In this document: piece by piece, positions 12,377-27,300 of the stretch
Layout: every line of letters begins with the position of its first letter
How positions within the stretch are numbered: position 1 is the stretch's first letter
Assembly (NCBI GenBank): GCA_963556195.1
Contig: OY744533.1
Location: forward strand, 44,411,413-44,475,412
Length of the DNA: 64,000 nucleotides
Direction of reading: 5' to 3'
Source of the DNA: Sepiola atlantica
Lineage: Eukaryota; Mollusca; Cephalopoda; Sepiida; Sepiolidae
Program-made: the position numbers and the translations under genes
Notes under the pieces: model-generated
Database searches by the model: none
Told to the model about the DNA's origin: nothing
The model's input: only the letters and a program-made list of their open reading frames with translations

Positions 12377-15300
12377 TTCAGACATTCAATTTTATAAAGA
12401 AGATTAGATAATTTAGTATTTTGGATATAATGTCGAAATATAGTTTCTCTTAAACTTGTATCTTTATTCATTTAGTTTTTTAAAACGAAAACATCTAAAT
12501 ATGCAAAAGTAACTTATAACTGTGTATCCAATGGTTTCTCATATTTGTTTATTCTGAAAAATTGTCTTAGCAGAGGTGAGTATTCTGAATGGTAATTAAC
12601 AAAGAAATAATTGCTACAAATATATTTAAATCATTTTAACTTTCAATCAAATTCTCAGTATTTCTTTTTTTTTTTCATTTCCATTTCTTGCCTTTTTTTC
12701 CTCTTCTCGACACCAGTACCTGAGGCAACACTATCAGGGAATGCAGATGATTCTGATCACAGCTATTTTTATAACCTTCCACTTTAGCGGAGCTGGATTA
12801 CTCCCATCCAGCAGTGTTAAACTTACTTCATGTCTAACATTGCTGCAGTGGGAAGCTAATAAATAGCCTCATTATCGCCATTTGAATATAAGTCCTACCC
12901 GGACAAAGTATTTTCTGAAAGGGATTAAATCGAATTACATTTTCTTCTTCTTAACATGCTGCAATAATCCACAAGAAAACCTGACAAACTAAAATCAAAT
13001 ATTGATTTTATAGGAAGAAAGCTATCTATGACAAAGAAACAATATAAAGACTGACTTTATTTTATATATTAGGTGTAGAACGGATATTGCAAACCAAAGA
13101 TACATAACGTTAACTGCAAATCTTTGGTATGATTATCACAAAAACACTAATAAGTTAAAAATTATTTTAACAGTGATGGTTCAGAAGATCCCGTGAGCAG
13201 TTGGAAGAAACGTGATGAAGAAAGAAAAAAGGAGATTGAAAGGCTTGTGAAGCTTGATCAAGAAAGGTTTGATTTTCTTTTTATACACTTTATTATTTAC
13301 TACTTGATTTAAACTTCCAACATGAATTAGCACACATTTTTAAATTTTACAAAATGTGACATTTTATCTATTAACTCTTATTAAATTAAATGGGTATCAA
13401 CTCTGACTATTAGTTTATGTAGAAGAAAAGTTACTATAACTATAGCACAACCAAAACAATAACTAAGATGTCTAGAGGTCTATGTAAATGTTTACCAGGC
13501 CTTTTAACTGGGGAATAGAAGAATACTCTCCGATGTCTTTTTGGACTCCTATGTTGTTAGTATATACTTTGATGGGTGACCATTTGGTAGTAACAGTTGC
13601 TGTATGTAAAATGTGGTACTATTGTCCTTGCAAGCCAAGGATCGGTACCAATCTGCAGATACAATGAACACAATAGACAGCCATGGGCCATTCGTTGTGA
13701 TCTCCACCAACCATACACTGTCCGGAGATGATGGGTCGAATTCAAAAATAAAGTTTGTATTTTTATTTCTGATGTAATGCAGAAAAATATAACATTCAAT
13801 TCCTGAAAGAGTTCTAAAAAAAAAAAATTCGTTTTTTATTATGATCTGTGATATTTAAAAGATTTATCTTCCTAGTGGCACAATGTTTTTTTTTTTTTTT
13901 CTAAATGAAGTTTCTGCAGCTGAGGAAAACCACTGGTTTTGTTAAGTCTTATCATGACACTGGATTCTAATTTATTGCATGGAAGAAGTGCTATTGGGAT
14001 ATATGCATCCTCAACAAAACTATAAACAATTTCTTTGCGCAGGTATCCACCTCTCCATCGATAAGTTGCCATAACACCAAAATCAGACCTATGTTCTCGT
14101 TTGGTGCTCCAACCTATTCGGTTTGTTGTAGACTATGTGAATCAGTTTTGACTGTACAGCCATATAAGGATTCATTGGCAGCAGAAACAAGACTGTTATT
14201 AGAAGACAGTCAAGTGTGTGTGTGTGTGTGTTAGATTCTAGCTATAATGCAAACAATGTTAAATTTTGAAAATTCATTTACTTTTATGTTCACGTTTTCT
14301 TTTTTCTTTTTTTCATTAAAAAACTGAAACGTTATTTCAATTTTTTTAAAAATTATTTTCCTTCAATTTATAGAAAAAAGCAGGAAGAGGAAGAGCGTAT
14401 TCAAAAGGCTACAGAAGAAATGATGAGGGAGCGGGAAGAGCAAAAGGATGAGGAAAATAGCGAAGAGGAGAAGGAAAAATCTCCACCGAAAAAAGAAAAG
14501 GCCCCGGCTAAAAAAGAGAAACCCAAGAAAGAGATAAAGAAAAAGGCCAAAGAGGTTTGTTTTTGAAATTTTCAACATTTTAATTGATTTTTAAACTTTC
14601 AAAATTTTTATTTTTTTTGTTAAAGTGATTTTTTTATTAATAATTAAGAATGGATTATTTTGTGACCCTTTGAAATTGAAAGGATTTAAACTGACTTTAA
14701 AATTCTTAGTAAATCTTCATTTATTAAAATATTGAATATTTTGGAAGCTATTTACATCCAATAATTTTATAGAGATTAAAACATTACCTTAACAAAATTA
14801 GTTAGTTTTAAAACAGTTTGCTTCAGCTAAACAACTAAATGATTTTGTAATAATTAAATTTAATTTTCAAAATCATTTTTTTTTTAATTTGCTTTTAAAA
14901 AAAATATATATATACAGTTAGCTATGTTTATATATTTGTATATACAGGATTCACTCCTAAAGTAATTAACCAATCATTATGAATTTTGGAACACGGCTGA
15001 TAGGTGTAAGGAATCCCAATGTGAACTATATTTAGTTTTATGCAAAGGGAGCGAAAGCCCTTTAAAAATTCAGATACCTCCAATTTTTATGAAATTTTAA
15101 CAATAGATAGTAGACACTAATTATTCTCCAAATTTCAGTTTCTTTGGAGTAACATTCAAATATCTCATTTTATTAAATTTGATCTATAGCAAGATTCCCT
15201 GAATTTTAATTTCTTAAGACCCCTTAAGCTTTAGTTTTAAATTTTAGACGTTTTCTAAAATTAAAATCATATAATGGATTTTGATTAAAATAAGGATTCT

Positions 15301-18300
15301 AAACATAATGTTTAGTATCATTATATTATAATTTTAATCTTTATAAGGGGACATGAAAGTGGTGCAAGAGTGTTCTGTTCGGGGGTAATTAATTTTGCCT
15401 GTTAGAGCCATCCTTTTAGTAATATATATATATATATATAATTAGAAGTAAAATAGAAGAAGAAAAAACTCCCGGGCAAAGCCAACTAGATACAGCTTGT
15501 AAATAAATTTAAAAGAAAAAAGGAGCATCTATATTAAGATAGACAATTACACCTATATATTTTTTCCTAGCAGTTTTAGTTTTTTAGTTTATCATTTTAA
15601 TTTTTTTCTTTCGTTTCCTTTCCTTTGTTTTTTCCTGTTAGGAACCAACTCCTAACAAAGGTCGTCGAAAAAATAAAAAGGCAGAATCTGATTCTGAAAC
15701 TGAAGAGAAAAAATCTGAGGAGAAAAAAGATTCTGAAACAGAAAGCAAGACTCCTACAAATGAGAAAAGCGAGGATGCTGTGAAAGAAACTGATCAATCT
15801 AAGACTGAAACGACTCCTCAATCCCCACCCCCTACCCCTGTCTCTACGCCTGCCGTAACAAAGGAAGAAGGGGGTAGTGATGAGGAAAAGGAAGAAGAGG
15901 AGGAGGAGGTAATAATTACCCCAAGGAGAAGAAGGGGTGCTCCACCAAAACGGAAGAGAGAGATCATAGAAGAGGATGACAGTGAAGGTGATGATGACCG
16001 GGGAGATGAAGACATGCCCGACAGTAAGAATAAAGATAAAACCCAAAGCCTTCAAAATGAGAAAGTTAAAAGCAAAGTGACAGAAAGCAAGAATAAAAAG
16101 GTAATTTTTTCTTAGTAATATTGAATCCTTATTTTTGTTATCCTTTCTCTAATAGTAATTTTCATTAAAACATAAATCTAAAATGTAGCTCTTTTTAAAG
16201 AATATTTTTAGCAGTCATCATATCATCATATTCGGTTTAACGTCCGTTTTACATGCTGGCATGTGTTAGACGGCTTTTATAAATTGACTTTCAAATTAAC
16301 CTATCTCTGGCCAGGTGTTAATTTATCCCTCTTCCTCTCAAGTCCATCCCTATTACTTCCTCTGTTTACTTAGCATTCCTCTATGAACTGACTTTTCTAC
16401 CTCCTACATCTACTAATCCAAGAACTTTCATCCATTCTTTCAACGTGGCCATACCAACAAAGTCTCCTGTTCTGCACACATCTCCCTATACTGTCCAGAT
16501 TTAATCTTCCTCTGAGGTCATATCTTTTATTTTGAAATAGCTCATAAAATGTTGAGAAATAAATTAAAATGATCCCGCATTTTCAAATTTTGTTTTGTCA
16601 GTTAAACATTTGTAGTTTTAATGAATGAAAACATAAACTCTAACTTCATTTGTCTTCTGGGTTAAAATAGTCTTTCTTCGTGAAGAATCTATCAAGATAG
16701 GTGGAAGTGATTTTAGGGAGTTACAAATTATGGGAAGGAGGAGATAGAGTATAAAACTCAAGGAAAGGGTCATGAGGAGCATCATTTTTTGACTTTTAAG
16801 ATTGGTGATAGATAAGATCAGGAAAGAGATGTGGCATGATCGTTTAGTCCTTAATTATTTTAAGCTAATTTAGCATGTCAAACTCTGACAATTAACAAAC
16901 CATAGCATGTTTCAACTTCTCCATGATCAAGGACAATCTTTGTTGCATGTGTATCGTCATTGTTGTGGGCTGCAAAATCGATAGTCACTGTTTAATGATA
17001 TCTTGTCAGCAAATCACAATTTTAACATGTTCACACATGGCATGCTTCCAAAGAACTCCAAACTTCTCTCTTGGAGCCATGTAACATCCCATCCATTTCT
17101 ATCAATTCCCAGTTTAGTCATCTTAACTTCGTGTTCAGCAAGTTGACCCCAACTGAACTTTTATTTCCTGTTATTTTCAACTAACCTATTTATATACTAG
17201 TAGGTTAACTCACTCAATATTTAACAGTGTTTGTTAAATGCAAATATTTTTTCATCTTTAATGTGATACCGTTAATGTCCATATATGAAATCCTGATGTC
17301 TAATCACTGATTTTTTTCAAAAATATTAATAAAATTTAAATCCTTGATCAGACACAGTGATTCCATGTATGGACATTAACGTAATCACGTTTAGGGTGAA
17401 AAAAATATTTGAATTTAACAAACACTGCTTAAAAAGATGGAGGTAAATAAGTTTATTCTTGTCAAAAGGTAACATGAAACATACGTAAGAGATAAACACA
17501 ATAAACAACATTTGTTTATTTGTTGTAGTTATTTTGCTATATTTTAGAAATGACAATCTTAATATTAAGCACTTTTTGTAAAACACAAAACATTAAATGG
17601 GTATGTGTGTTTATGTATTTATATATATGTATATGTTTAATTTGTATATAAATCATATTAGATATTTCGATAGCTTTATTTTTACGAATGTCACCCCGAT
17701 AGACAACGCAGTAGTTCTTTGTTGAACTAGTGTTCCACCATTAACTTAAACTGGCAAGTTCATCTGCTGGGAGTACACATCCACCAAGCTGCTTCCAATT
17801 GCTTCACCATAACCCTGGCAGGGTGACTGCCAGATACTATACCTTGCCAAAGGGCGTCTCGTGATTTTTTTCCCAGCACTGCTTATTTTGTGTATTCGCA
17901 GCTGAGCTCTATATCTAAAGGCTGTTCCCCTATCCACAATCTGGGGAGCCGATGGATGGGAGTTCTCATCTCTACATCAGGCTATGCAATTTTTGCTGAC
18001 ACAACTAAAAAAGCAGACACTGTCTCGAAGAAATAGCAAATTGTATTGGGCCTCTTGGAAACAAGCAAAAGAGAGCACATTCTCCTGAACCAACATGGAA
18101 ATATCTATTCCGTAAATGGGACTTGTCTCAAAAATGTTGATGAGTTTAGCTATCTTGGCAGTAAAAGTTGCAAAGCAAAATTGTACAGAGAGCGAACTGG
18201 ACAAAATGAAAGTAATCCAGAAATCAAATCTTCCTACTAAGATGAAATGTGACATTAAAGCAATTGCTACAGCAGTTCTGGTATATGAAAGTAGCACCTA

Positions 18301-21300
18301 GACTTTTACGAAAAAACTGAAGAAAATTGACAGCACCCAACGAGAGCAACTCTACAGATACCTTCCTCAGATTTTAGCTCTGATCAAAGAGAGACTGACC
18401 AGATTTGCTGGAGAACGAAGGATAATTTATGGATGCCAAAACAAGGATGTGACTCGGTAGGGAGACCATACAGAATCTACATCAAGCAATTGTTGAAGAC
18501 CTACCTGGTGTGATGGGGGATAGAGAGAGATGGCATGAGAGTCAGTAAGATACATGACACTACCATGACTAGATGATGATGATATCTATATGTAATTAGC
18601 CATACCCACCTCTCCATTGCCCAGGAAAAGTTGAGTAATTACAGAAACTATTGCTCCCAGCTCTGAACCTCGTATTCCTTTTATTTTGTAGTAACTTAAA
18701 TATTTATATATAAACCTCTGATTAAATACAAACTTTTTCTTTTTTTCTTAAAAGCTATGTATTTTTTATTGAAATATAATTCTGTTTCTGTTTGCAGAAC
18801 AAGACGCAAGAAGAAAATAAAGCTAAAGCAAAAGATATCAACAAAAAAGAAAAATTGAAAGAAAAGGTGAATAAGGAGGTAAATTATGTAAAAATATTTT
18901 TTTATCCATCACGAATATTTCTTACATATGTGACATCTGAGGAGGGTTGTCATATTCAGTGCCAATGTTATGAGCTTCCCCCACCTACATACGCACTAGG
19001 AAATTACTCTTTATAAACAAACCAAAGCATTTTTTTTTTTCACCAAGAAAATCATAAATTCTTCAATTTTCAACAATTATAATCAATAAATGATATCTCT
19101 ATCATTATAAAGTTAGATATGTGTTTGTTTATATATTTTTTGTACAGGATTCACTAAAAAACTGATCATCATGAATTTTGGAACATGATTGCGGTTCAAA
19201 TGTGAGCTATATTTAGTTCAATATAATATTATGCAATTGGGTTGGGCGGGACTCCATAAAAATTCAGATACTGCCAATTTTTGTGAAATTTTAACAATAA
19301 GTATTAGATATTAATTAATAAATATTCCCCATATTTCAGTTTCTTTGGAGTATCCTAATGAGTTTTTAGGGGGCATAATATGGGCACAATCTCCCATTTG
19401 AAAATTCAAATATATCATTTAATTTTAATTTAATCCATAGTTATTAGACACCAATTAAGCAAGCCTAAAACTTTAAATATTTTCTATAATCAAAATCATG
19501 TATTGGATTTTGATTAAAATTAGAATAAGGATTCTAGACATAAAGTTTAGTATCATTATATCTTCATTTTATTCTTTGTAAGGGGACATAAAAGTGGTGC
19601 AAAACGGTTATGTTCAAGAAATTAGTTTTACCTGTCCTAGGACGGGTATTCTTCTAGTACTTTATAATAGGTATCTCAAAATTAATTATGGGGTGGGGGG
19701 TTATATCAAAAATAAAATTTTGTTGGTATATAGATCTTTGCAAAACATAAACAATTGTATCAAATTTCTTTTGGTTGCTTAATTAGGCATTTAATTCAAA
19801 ATCTGTTGGAAATTAGAAAGCTTGCTGTTTTGTGTGCTATTGCTCCAGAAGACAATTTTTAGAGTGGATAACTAAAAATGCAGGCTTTGAACAAATGAAA
19901 AATCCTTACAAATTGATTTTCATTTACCACAAGATGAAATTACATCATAATGGAAGCAATAATTATTAGATCAAATTAGCCTAAACATTAGGCAAAATTC
20001 CATTACCCCCCTTGAAAAAAACATTGAATAAATGACATAGAAGTGCAACTTTGACTGTTCATATAAGAATAATTTCAACAGCTAACACATTGAATCTTAA
20101 TGGTTCAAAACACATTAAACGAGATTTTTCTTTTTATAGTAAATCAATAAAGAAAAAAAACTTCAGATTTGGACAATGTAAAAACAGAAACAATTTAATG
20201 ATAAGGCACAAGTTTCTGTAGTATTTCATTCACTAAAGTTTTCAACTTAAATTTTTTTGCATGTGAAAGACAAATTAAAACCATATTGATGAGTGACCCT
20301 TTATCTTTAAGATGGAATTATTTATATATGCATAGATACACAATATCATGCATATCAATTTTTTTTAATTTTCACGTTAAAAAAAAGTAACCTTGAAGTA
20401 GCCTGAAAGAAGAAAAAAACATTATTAATAATGCAAGAGATCAAATTGTACATTTATGAATAGAAAAAGGTGAGTTTTGTTTACAGCCAAATTTTTATCA
20501 AAATAATCCCAAGAAATTGAAGGTAATTTCACCATATTTAACTATTTTTGCACTCTAAACTAGGCTTGTTTGTGATACCAATTTATAAGGAATATGCTAT
20601 CTATCAAGGACCTCTGCCGCAACTGATAAAAGTGCTAAGTATAATCAATTCTAAGTGATAGTCTTCTGGATGTTGAAGGTTCAATCCTCAGTATGGGCAA
20701 TACTAAAAATACGATTTTGTAAGACATTGTATCAATTTTATTGCAAAACCCATTTTTTTTATAACGTATAATCGTTCATTGAACTATTTTCCCCAAAATA
20801 TAACTTTTCTTACAAAAGGTTGGAAGAGTGATAAGTGAAACAAAAATGTAGGTACAAAGACTCCTGGGTAGATACAGCTAGTAGTAAATAAAATTAAAAC
20901 TTATTTTATTTAATTAACCATGAAATTTTCACCGTCCTTGCTGCTTTTGTATATAATAGGTTGGGTGGGTTGGAGATCTTGTACCTATTAAGTTATTTTA
21001 ACCTTTCTTCTAACTAAAATGTTCTCCTTTCAATTAGGAAAAGACGAAAGAGAAAAAGGCCGACAAATCCTCCGGAAGTGGATCCAGCAGCAGTCATAAA
21101 CCAGCAACACCCTCTGCTGCTGATAGCAAGGATTCTGCTGACAAAGATGACGAAGATGATGAGATACGCAGAAAAAAAATGGAAAGAGATCGAAGAATGT
21201 AAATTGAATTTTGTTGTTGTGGTTTTTCGACAATTTGAAAGTTAAATGTCATTGTTAATGTGCTAAATAAGATGTGAGAAGAATAATAGATATGATAAAG

Positions 21301-24300
21301 AATTTGTCTTTTAAGGATAATTATTTTCAAATACAGAAAATTTGACATTTTAACTTGAGACTACTATAGATTTTAAAGGCATTTTTGACATAATCTATAT
21401 ATTATCAAAATTTTAATCTATATATTATCAAAATTTTAATCTATATATTATCAAAATTTTAATCTATATATTATCAAAATTTTAATCTATATATTATCAA
21501 AATTTTAATCTATATATTATCAAAATTTTAATCTATATATTATCAAAATTTTAATCTATATATTATCAAAATTTTAATCTATATATTATCAAAATTTTAA
21601 TCTATATATTATCAAAATTTTAATCTATATATTATCAAAATTTTAATCTATATATTATCAAAATTTTAATCTATATATTATCAAAATTTTAATCTATATA
21701 TTATCAAAATTTTAATCTATATATTATCAAAATTTTAATCTATATATTATCAAAATTTTAATCTATATATTATCAAAATTTTAATCTATATATTATCAAA
21801 ATTTTAATCTATATATTATCAAAATTTTGATGTCATTATCATCTTGTCATTTCATATGTACACAAATGTTTTAGGTGATGGGAGGAAGAGCAAATGCTGT
21901 AAATAAAGGGTGAATGATAAGAGACATGGTGAAGGGAATGGAATGATGTAAATAATTTAAAGAGAAACATAACATCACAATGTATTCTGACTTTGCGAAA
22001 TCCTTCGACTTTATAATCTTTGTAAAAACATGATTATCAACTAATGTCAAAGTTAAGACATTATAGTTGTAATAATATATATAACAAATACTGAGCAAAC
22101 GAGTCGCGGGTGATTTTACTTGTACTACAAATTTGAACATTATTATTTCTGTACCTAATCCTGATGTTTTTCTTAGCACACAAAATATGGACAACACCTT
22201 CGCTAATATTTACAACTTTTATTTCATTCATTTTCTTTTAATTATTTACACCAAACACAGTGAAAAACTGAAATATGTTTTAAACTCGAGCAAAAAGTCT
22301 CTCTATATGTAGAATATTTGGTATTTATTTATATTTGCTCGTAGAATATTGAATTCCACCCAATATTAAAAAAGGCTTTTTGTTATTTGGCGACAATTTT
22401 TTCTTCTGTAGCGAGACATAATTTTTTAAACGCTGCAGATATCTTTGATTGATCTTGTTTAATCATGTGACTAGAGATGAAAATTGTATAACTTCAGTTT
22501 TCTAATCTTTTTCAGTTCCCTTCCTTTCCTAGTGTATTTTCACTCCGACAAAAAGGGGACACAATCTAATGACAGCTACAATTTCTACATATTCAATAGT
22601 AAAAATAGCTTTTGCGCAAAGTTTATTTTCATCTGTCACGATTTTGTTACTGTTAATAATTCTATATTTTCTTTTAATACCACTATTAAGTTGCTTAACA
22701 TTACAATACCAAGAAAAAAGTGTCTTGTATGAGAGCCCATCGTAACTTCAGGTGAGGTTTGTGATTAACCATATTATGTATACATTCTGTTTGAAATTAA
22801 TAGGCATTCGATTCTGGTGTACAACTTTGGAAATTCATTTGACAAGCTTTTTTTTTTTTTTAACTTAGTTCACCTCAAACAAGGCAAGTTGCCACTGTAG
22901 ATGTAAGGGGCTACTGAGAATTAGGGTGAAAGTTTTAGAGGATCATCCTAAATTGGGAGCTGTGCAGCTAGATGTTTGTTCACATTAGTTTTAAGTTTCT
23001 GTATGTCGGGGAAACAGGGAGCAGGGGGGGGAGGTCCAACGGCCGGCAGTTCGAGGAAAGAAGCTATTGGAGTAGAAGGCAATGAATGGATGGGATTTAG
23101 CTGATTGTTGGGTTGGTCAAGTGTATTTATGTCGAGCGGGCACCAGAGCAGCAAATTCATCAGAGCATATTCCATTGAAGTACTTGTAAAACAAGTACAA
23201 GGACTGAAGTTTGGTGGATAGTGAGGGACCTATTAGATTAGACTCTTTTTTAGACCCTGTCTAAGAGGGAGAGACTCGTGGATGTTGCACCAGCCCAGAT
23301 GTGACAACAATACTCCATGCATGGGCGGATGGTGGCTTTGTAAAGATATAGGATACTGTCAGGTGTGAGGAGTTTTCTAGCATGGTAGAGGGAGCCCACT
23401 TTCTTTGTAGCAGCCTTGACACTGTCTTCTATGTATTTGTTCAATTCATGTTACGTGTGAATGTTAGGCCGAAGAGTTTGAATGTTGAACTCTCAGGTGG
23501 GGTGTTATTTGCCATAGTAATAGGTGGTTGAAGAGATTTCTTGTAGTTGTTGAAAAAAAAGTAGCTTTGTCTTAGCAGCATTATGACCCTATTCCACTAC
23601 AGACTGGAGGTCACTTTCTAAGGATTCAGCCATTGCCTTAGATATGTGTGCGTCCTTTTTACCCACATGATAAGAGTAAAGCATGGTTGTTACCAGCAAA
23701 TATACTCATCTCAGACACAATGTCATCAGGGAGGTCGTTTATGAAAATCAGGAACAATAAAGGTCCAAGAATCAATGCCTGGAGTACACTTGCATTTATG
23801 TCGAGGACAACCTGGATCTTTCTTTTTAATTAAAAGGATCTAATTATATTAAATATTCGTCCAGTAATACCATATGAATTAAGTTTTATGAGAAGCCCTT
23901 TATGCCAGACCTTGGAATAAAAGGGATCTCGTCCAAATAAAGGGACAAAACTGCTATTAACAATTAACAACTTTTATTGTTGGAGTTATTATTTCTTGCC
24001 ACAATCCATAGAATTCTGTATTTTATGCATTATAAATTCCTAGTGATTGCATACAAACTAATATATGCAGATGAGTGCAAACTCATGTACACTATTTTAC
24101 ACGTGTCTTATTTTTTTAAATACGCTAATTTTTTTAGTAAATTCTCCAATAGTTATAAATTCTTAGGATTTCAGTGTGTAGCATTTATTTTTATTTATTT
24201 ATTTATTTTACTTATCTTTGTATTAAATAAAAGTATCAGACAAGATCGTGTGTCGGTGTGTCTTGCCTGTACATAACTTTGATAAATATACATTAAATTG

Positions 24301-27300
24301 TTTTATTTACTGTTAATAAAATATTTACTGAAATCAAAAAAAAAATGTAAACACGATTATATTTTAAATAATTTTTCTCTGAGCCCTCCGTACAACACTA
24401 TGTCTCCGCCCGCTCAATGTCGGGTTAATATAGCTTGTCACATGATACAATTGCAGGTGTTACTACGTTGTTTATCTTTTTATGAAAACTACTGAACAAA
24501 ATGCTGAATTTTCTTTCGTTTGGGTGATTAAGTTCTTTTTTTTTTCTATACAGAATTGAAAAGGAAGAAGAAAAGGAAAGAAAAAAAAAAGAAAAGTATG
24601 AAAAAAAGAAAAAAGAAAAAATCCAATGTAAGTGTTCCTTTTTAAAATCTCAGTCTAATTTATTTAGATTTTATCATTAAAACAAATTCTGTAGCCATTT
24701 TGAAAGTTTTTATATTTGTAATGCTATAAGACAGCCCTGTCCCTGCCAAAGACCATCCCAAATTAATACTGGATGGAAAGTAAATTGATAGATTTTATGT
24801 TAATCTGTCAGATGAACCTCAGATATAAAGATATTGGATAGATCACTCAGACATTAAATGTTAGTTCTTTGTACCAGCCGCCATAGCATCGCCTTGTTAT
24901 ATAGGTGTGAAAAACTTGAGAGGAAAAGGATATTAAACTGGATGTGTGAAAATGTTTTAGCATCAGGTTCTGCATTAGAGAGTGGATGATGGGAAGTTGA
25001 AAAATGAACAACCAGTACGACCAATAATAGTTCCTAAGCAAGACGGTGGTGTTCACTAAAGGCCATTCCTGAACAGCAAACATGAAAAACAACCGAACTG
25101 AATAGAAGAGACAGCGAGCAAAAAATTGAACAAATGAGCTACATGCCGCTATCACACATCCTCTCTAAACCCAACAAGTCAGATTCTATACAATTATGGG
25201 TATTTGTTTTATTTCTTCCTTATCATGACCATGGACGATCATAGGTTCACATATTAATTTTGGACTGCCGTGTTTATGCAAGCAGACTCAACGGCTTATA
25301 CCACTTGGGGGAAATGTCAACCAAAGTCAAAGTTTTTAATGTTCAAGGATGTCGAGATGAAACGAAGCAAATATGTATTGCTAAATTCTGAAGCTTGCCA
25401 AAACACGTCATCAATGAAAGTGTTACAACAGTAACTGTTAAACAAGGAACTAAAAATAAAAACTATCATAAGGTGATGTAATTTGCTTGGAGCATTGTGT
25501 GTAATATATGTAGAGAGAGGAGTCATAGAAGGTCTCACACAATGCAAGAAGTGGAAATATGCCGGTGTTGAAGGACTTTATTTTTTAAGTAAAACTTCTA
25601 CACAGTAATCTAATGTGTGTAACCATGTTCCATAATATCTTTTGAGGTAAGACCTCTTTATCAAATGATGGGTGTTTCAAATCTCCTGAAACTCGTCTGG
25701 ACTTAAGCGCTATTAACATTGTTTTGCATCGCATTACTGCAGTAAATGTCATTTTAATTTTCAAATTAAGGATTTAATTTTCATTCTTAAGCAAGTTATC
25801 ATTTAAGAAATGAAAATTTCATTTTTTAATTTATAATGATCTCAGTCGAATAGCTTATAAACGCTTTTATTTCTCATTTAAAATGTAAAAAAAAAATTTA
25901 ATTTCAGTTTTACAAACAGAATCAACATTGATACAAATGGATCTGGAAATCAAGAAATCTTTAGTAATAGATAAAACGGTAAGTATTGACATTGGTTCTT
26001 AGATTAAATTATTAATGTTAAATTTATTTAAGTCTTTTTATGAGTGTGTGTGTACTAAGGAGTCAAATATTTTGCCATATTTTGGTAACTTGTTTGCTTT
26101 ACCGAGGTTGTGAAGATGACTAAAAACATTGTATTGATACTCACCAGGTGTTACTTTATAGCAAGATTAGATGTGGCTATGTAAAAATAATGGTCAAACA
26201 CAGGAATTTCCATAAGGTTGGGTTAAGCAGAAAAGTAGAAATTTCCTTTAGAATTAGAGCTACGTGACAGAATATTACATCAGACATGAAGTCACACATA
26301 GTGGATAAGCTGATTAAATCTTTTTTCTTTGTTTTTTTTCTCACTGGCCAGGTTTCACTTTCATACATCATACGTATATTAAAGTATATTTAAACAGCAA
26401 ACCTTACTTTAAGTAATTTTGGCAATTGCCTGTGTGTCTCTTTTGTGATAACCACAATCAAATACATTCAGTTCTGTTCAGTAAAGGCTAATGATAGTTT
26501 TGTATAGGAATAGATTTGTAAATAAAAACTACTTGTAGTATGCTAAAAAAAAATAGTTATATAATTTTAGGAATATATTTCTTCGATGAACATAGATTTC
26601 TTTCCAAATTCATAACCTCTCTAAACGTTAAGTAAATTTTACACATTATCAAAAACAAACATTTGGAAATAAAGTGGCTTTTCTCTTTAAAATAAAAAAT
26701 TTAAATATATATTGTGTTTTTAGGATGTGGATAAGTGCATTGCTATCATGGAAGATTTGGAAGCTCTACCTGTAACACAGGTAATGCTTAAGAAGAACCC
26801 TGACATAATGAACACAATAAAAAAAGTAAGTTGTCTTTTATTTTTCTCTGTCCATGGAAATTCAATTGCCAGGTTTCAAAACTTTATTTTTTATTACTAT
26901 TTACAAATGGCTATAATATTATCCATTTTAAACAATGTTGTACATATATTTCACCAAAATATTGAATTTTTCACGTTATTAAAATTAATGAATCTGATGT
27001 TTAGCCATTGTGTGTCTTTTTATTCCAGTTTGAAAAGTAAATTTCTGGTAAAGGTTGTAACTAAAGATGCCCAGTAATAAATTGGAAGGTGTTAATTAAT
27101 CATATTTTTCTGTTTGTTATGACTTTATTATATTTTTCTATGAAACAAAAAAAATGCTTTTCATTTAAAAGGAAGAGAAAACTTTTCAAACAAAACCCAC
27201 AAAAATGATGTTTAATTACATCGTTCCCAAAGAAAAATTATTGCCAACATATCAAATATCTTTTGTAAACAATTGTTATCTGCACGTGTCTATTTTGTTT

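Larger units (their letters stand above)
9932..12400 (-). mobile_element. Composite repeat A, Helitron-like terminus at its left end
   Basis: At the left end 'ctagcagggctacccgacg' and 'ttgcccggggcg', read on the minus strand, form a GC hairpin (CCCGGGCAACGTCGGGT) 7 bases before CTAG and a T. That is the layout of a Helitron 3' end. The body contains three copies of a 150-base module (10585, 10893, 12165), a block of C-rich minisatellite (11041-11630) and a segment (10240-10400) also found at 46755-46935. It is intronic between exons 4 and 5. Confidence 0.5.

Noticed and set aside
13557..14072. Two antisense frames as host exons
   Set aside because: No splice context on the minus strand and no recognisable domain; kept only as possible transposon remnants.
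15597..16055. 152-codon antisense open frame
   Set aside because: It lies over exon 7 of the plus-strand gene. The Phe/Leu/Arg-rich reading is the mirror of Lys/Glu/Ser-rich coding, and no family blocks appear.
21393..21828. CRISPR-like array
   Set aside because: Units are head-to-tail with no spacers; it is a satellite in a eukaryotic intron.
26727..27077. 116-codon frame as a separate gene
   Set aside because: Its first 33 codons are exon 12 of the LEDGF-like gene; the rest is intron read-through after the gtaagt donor.
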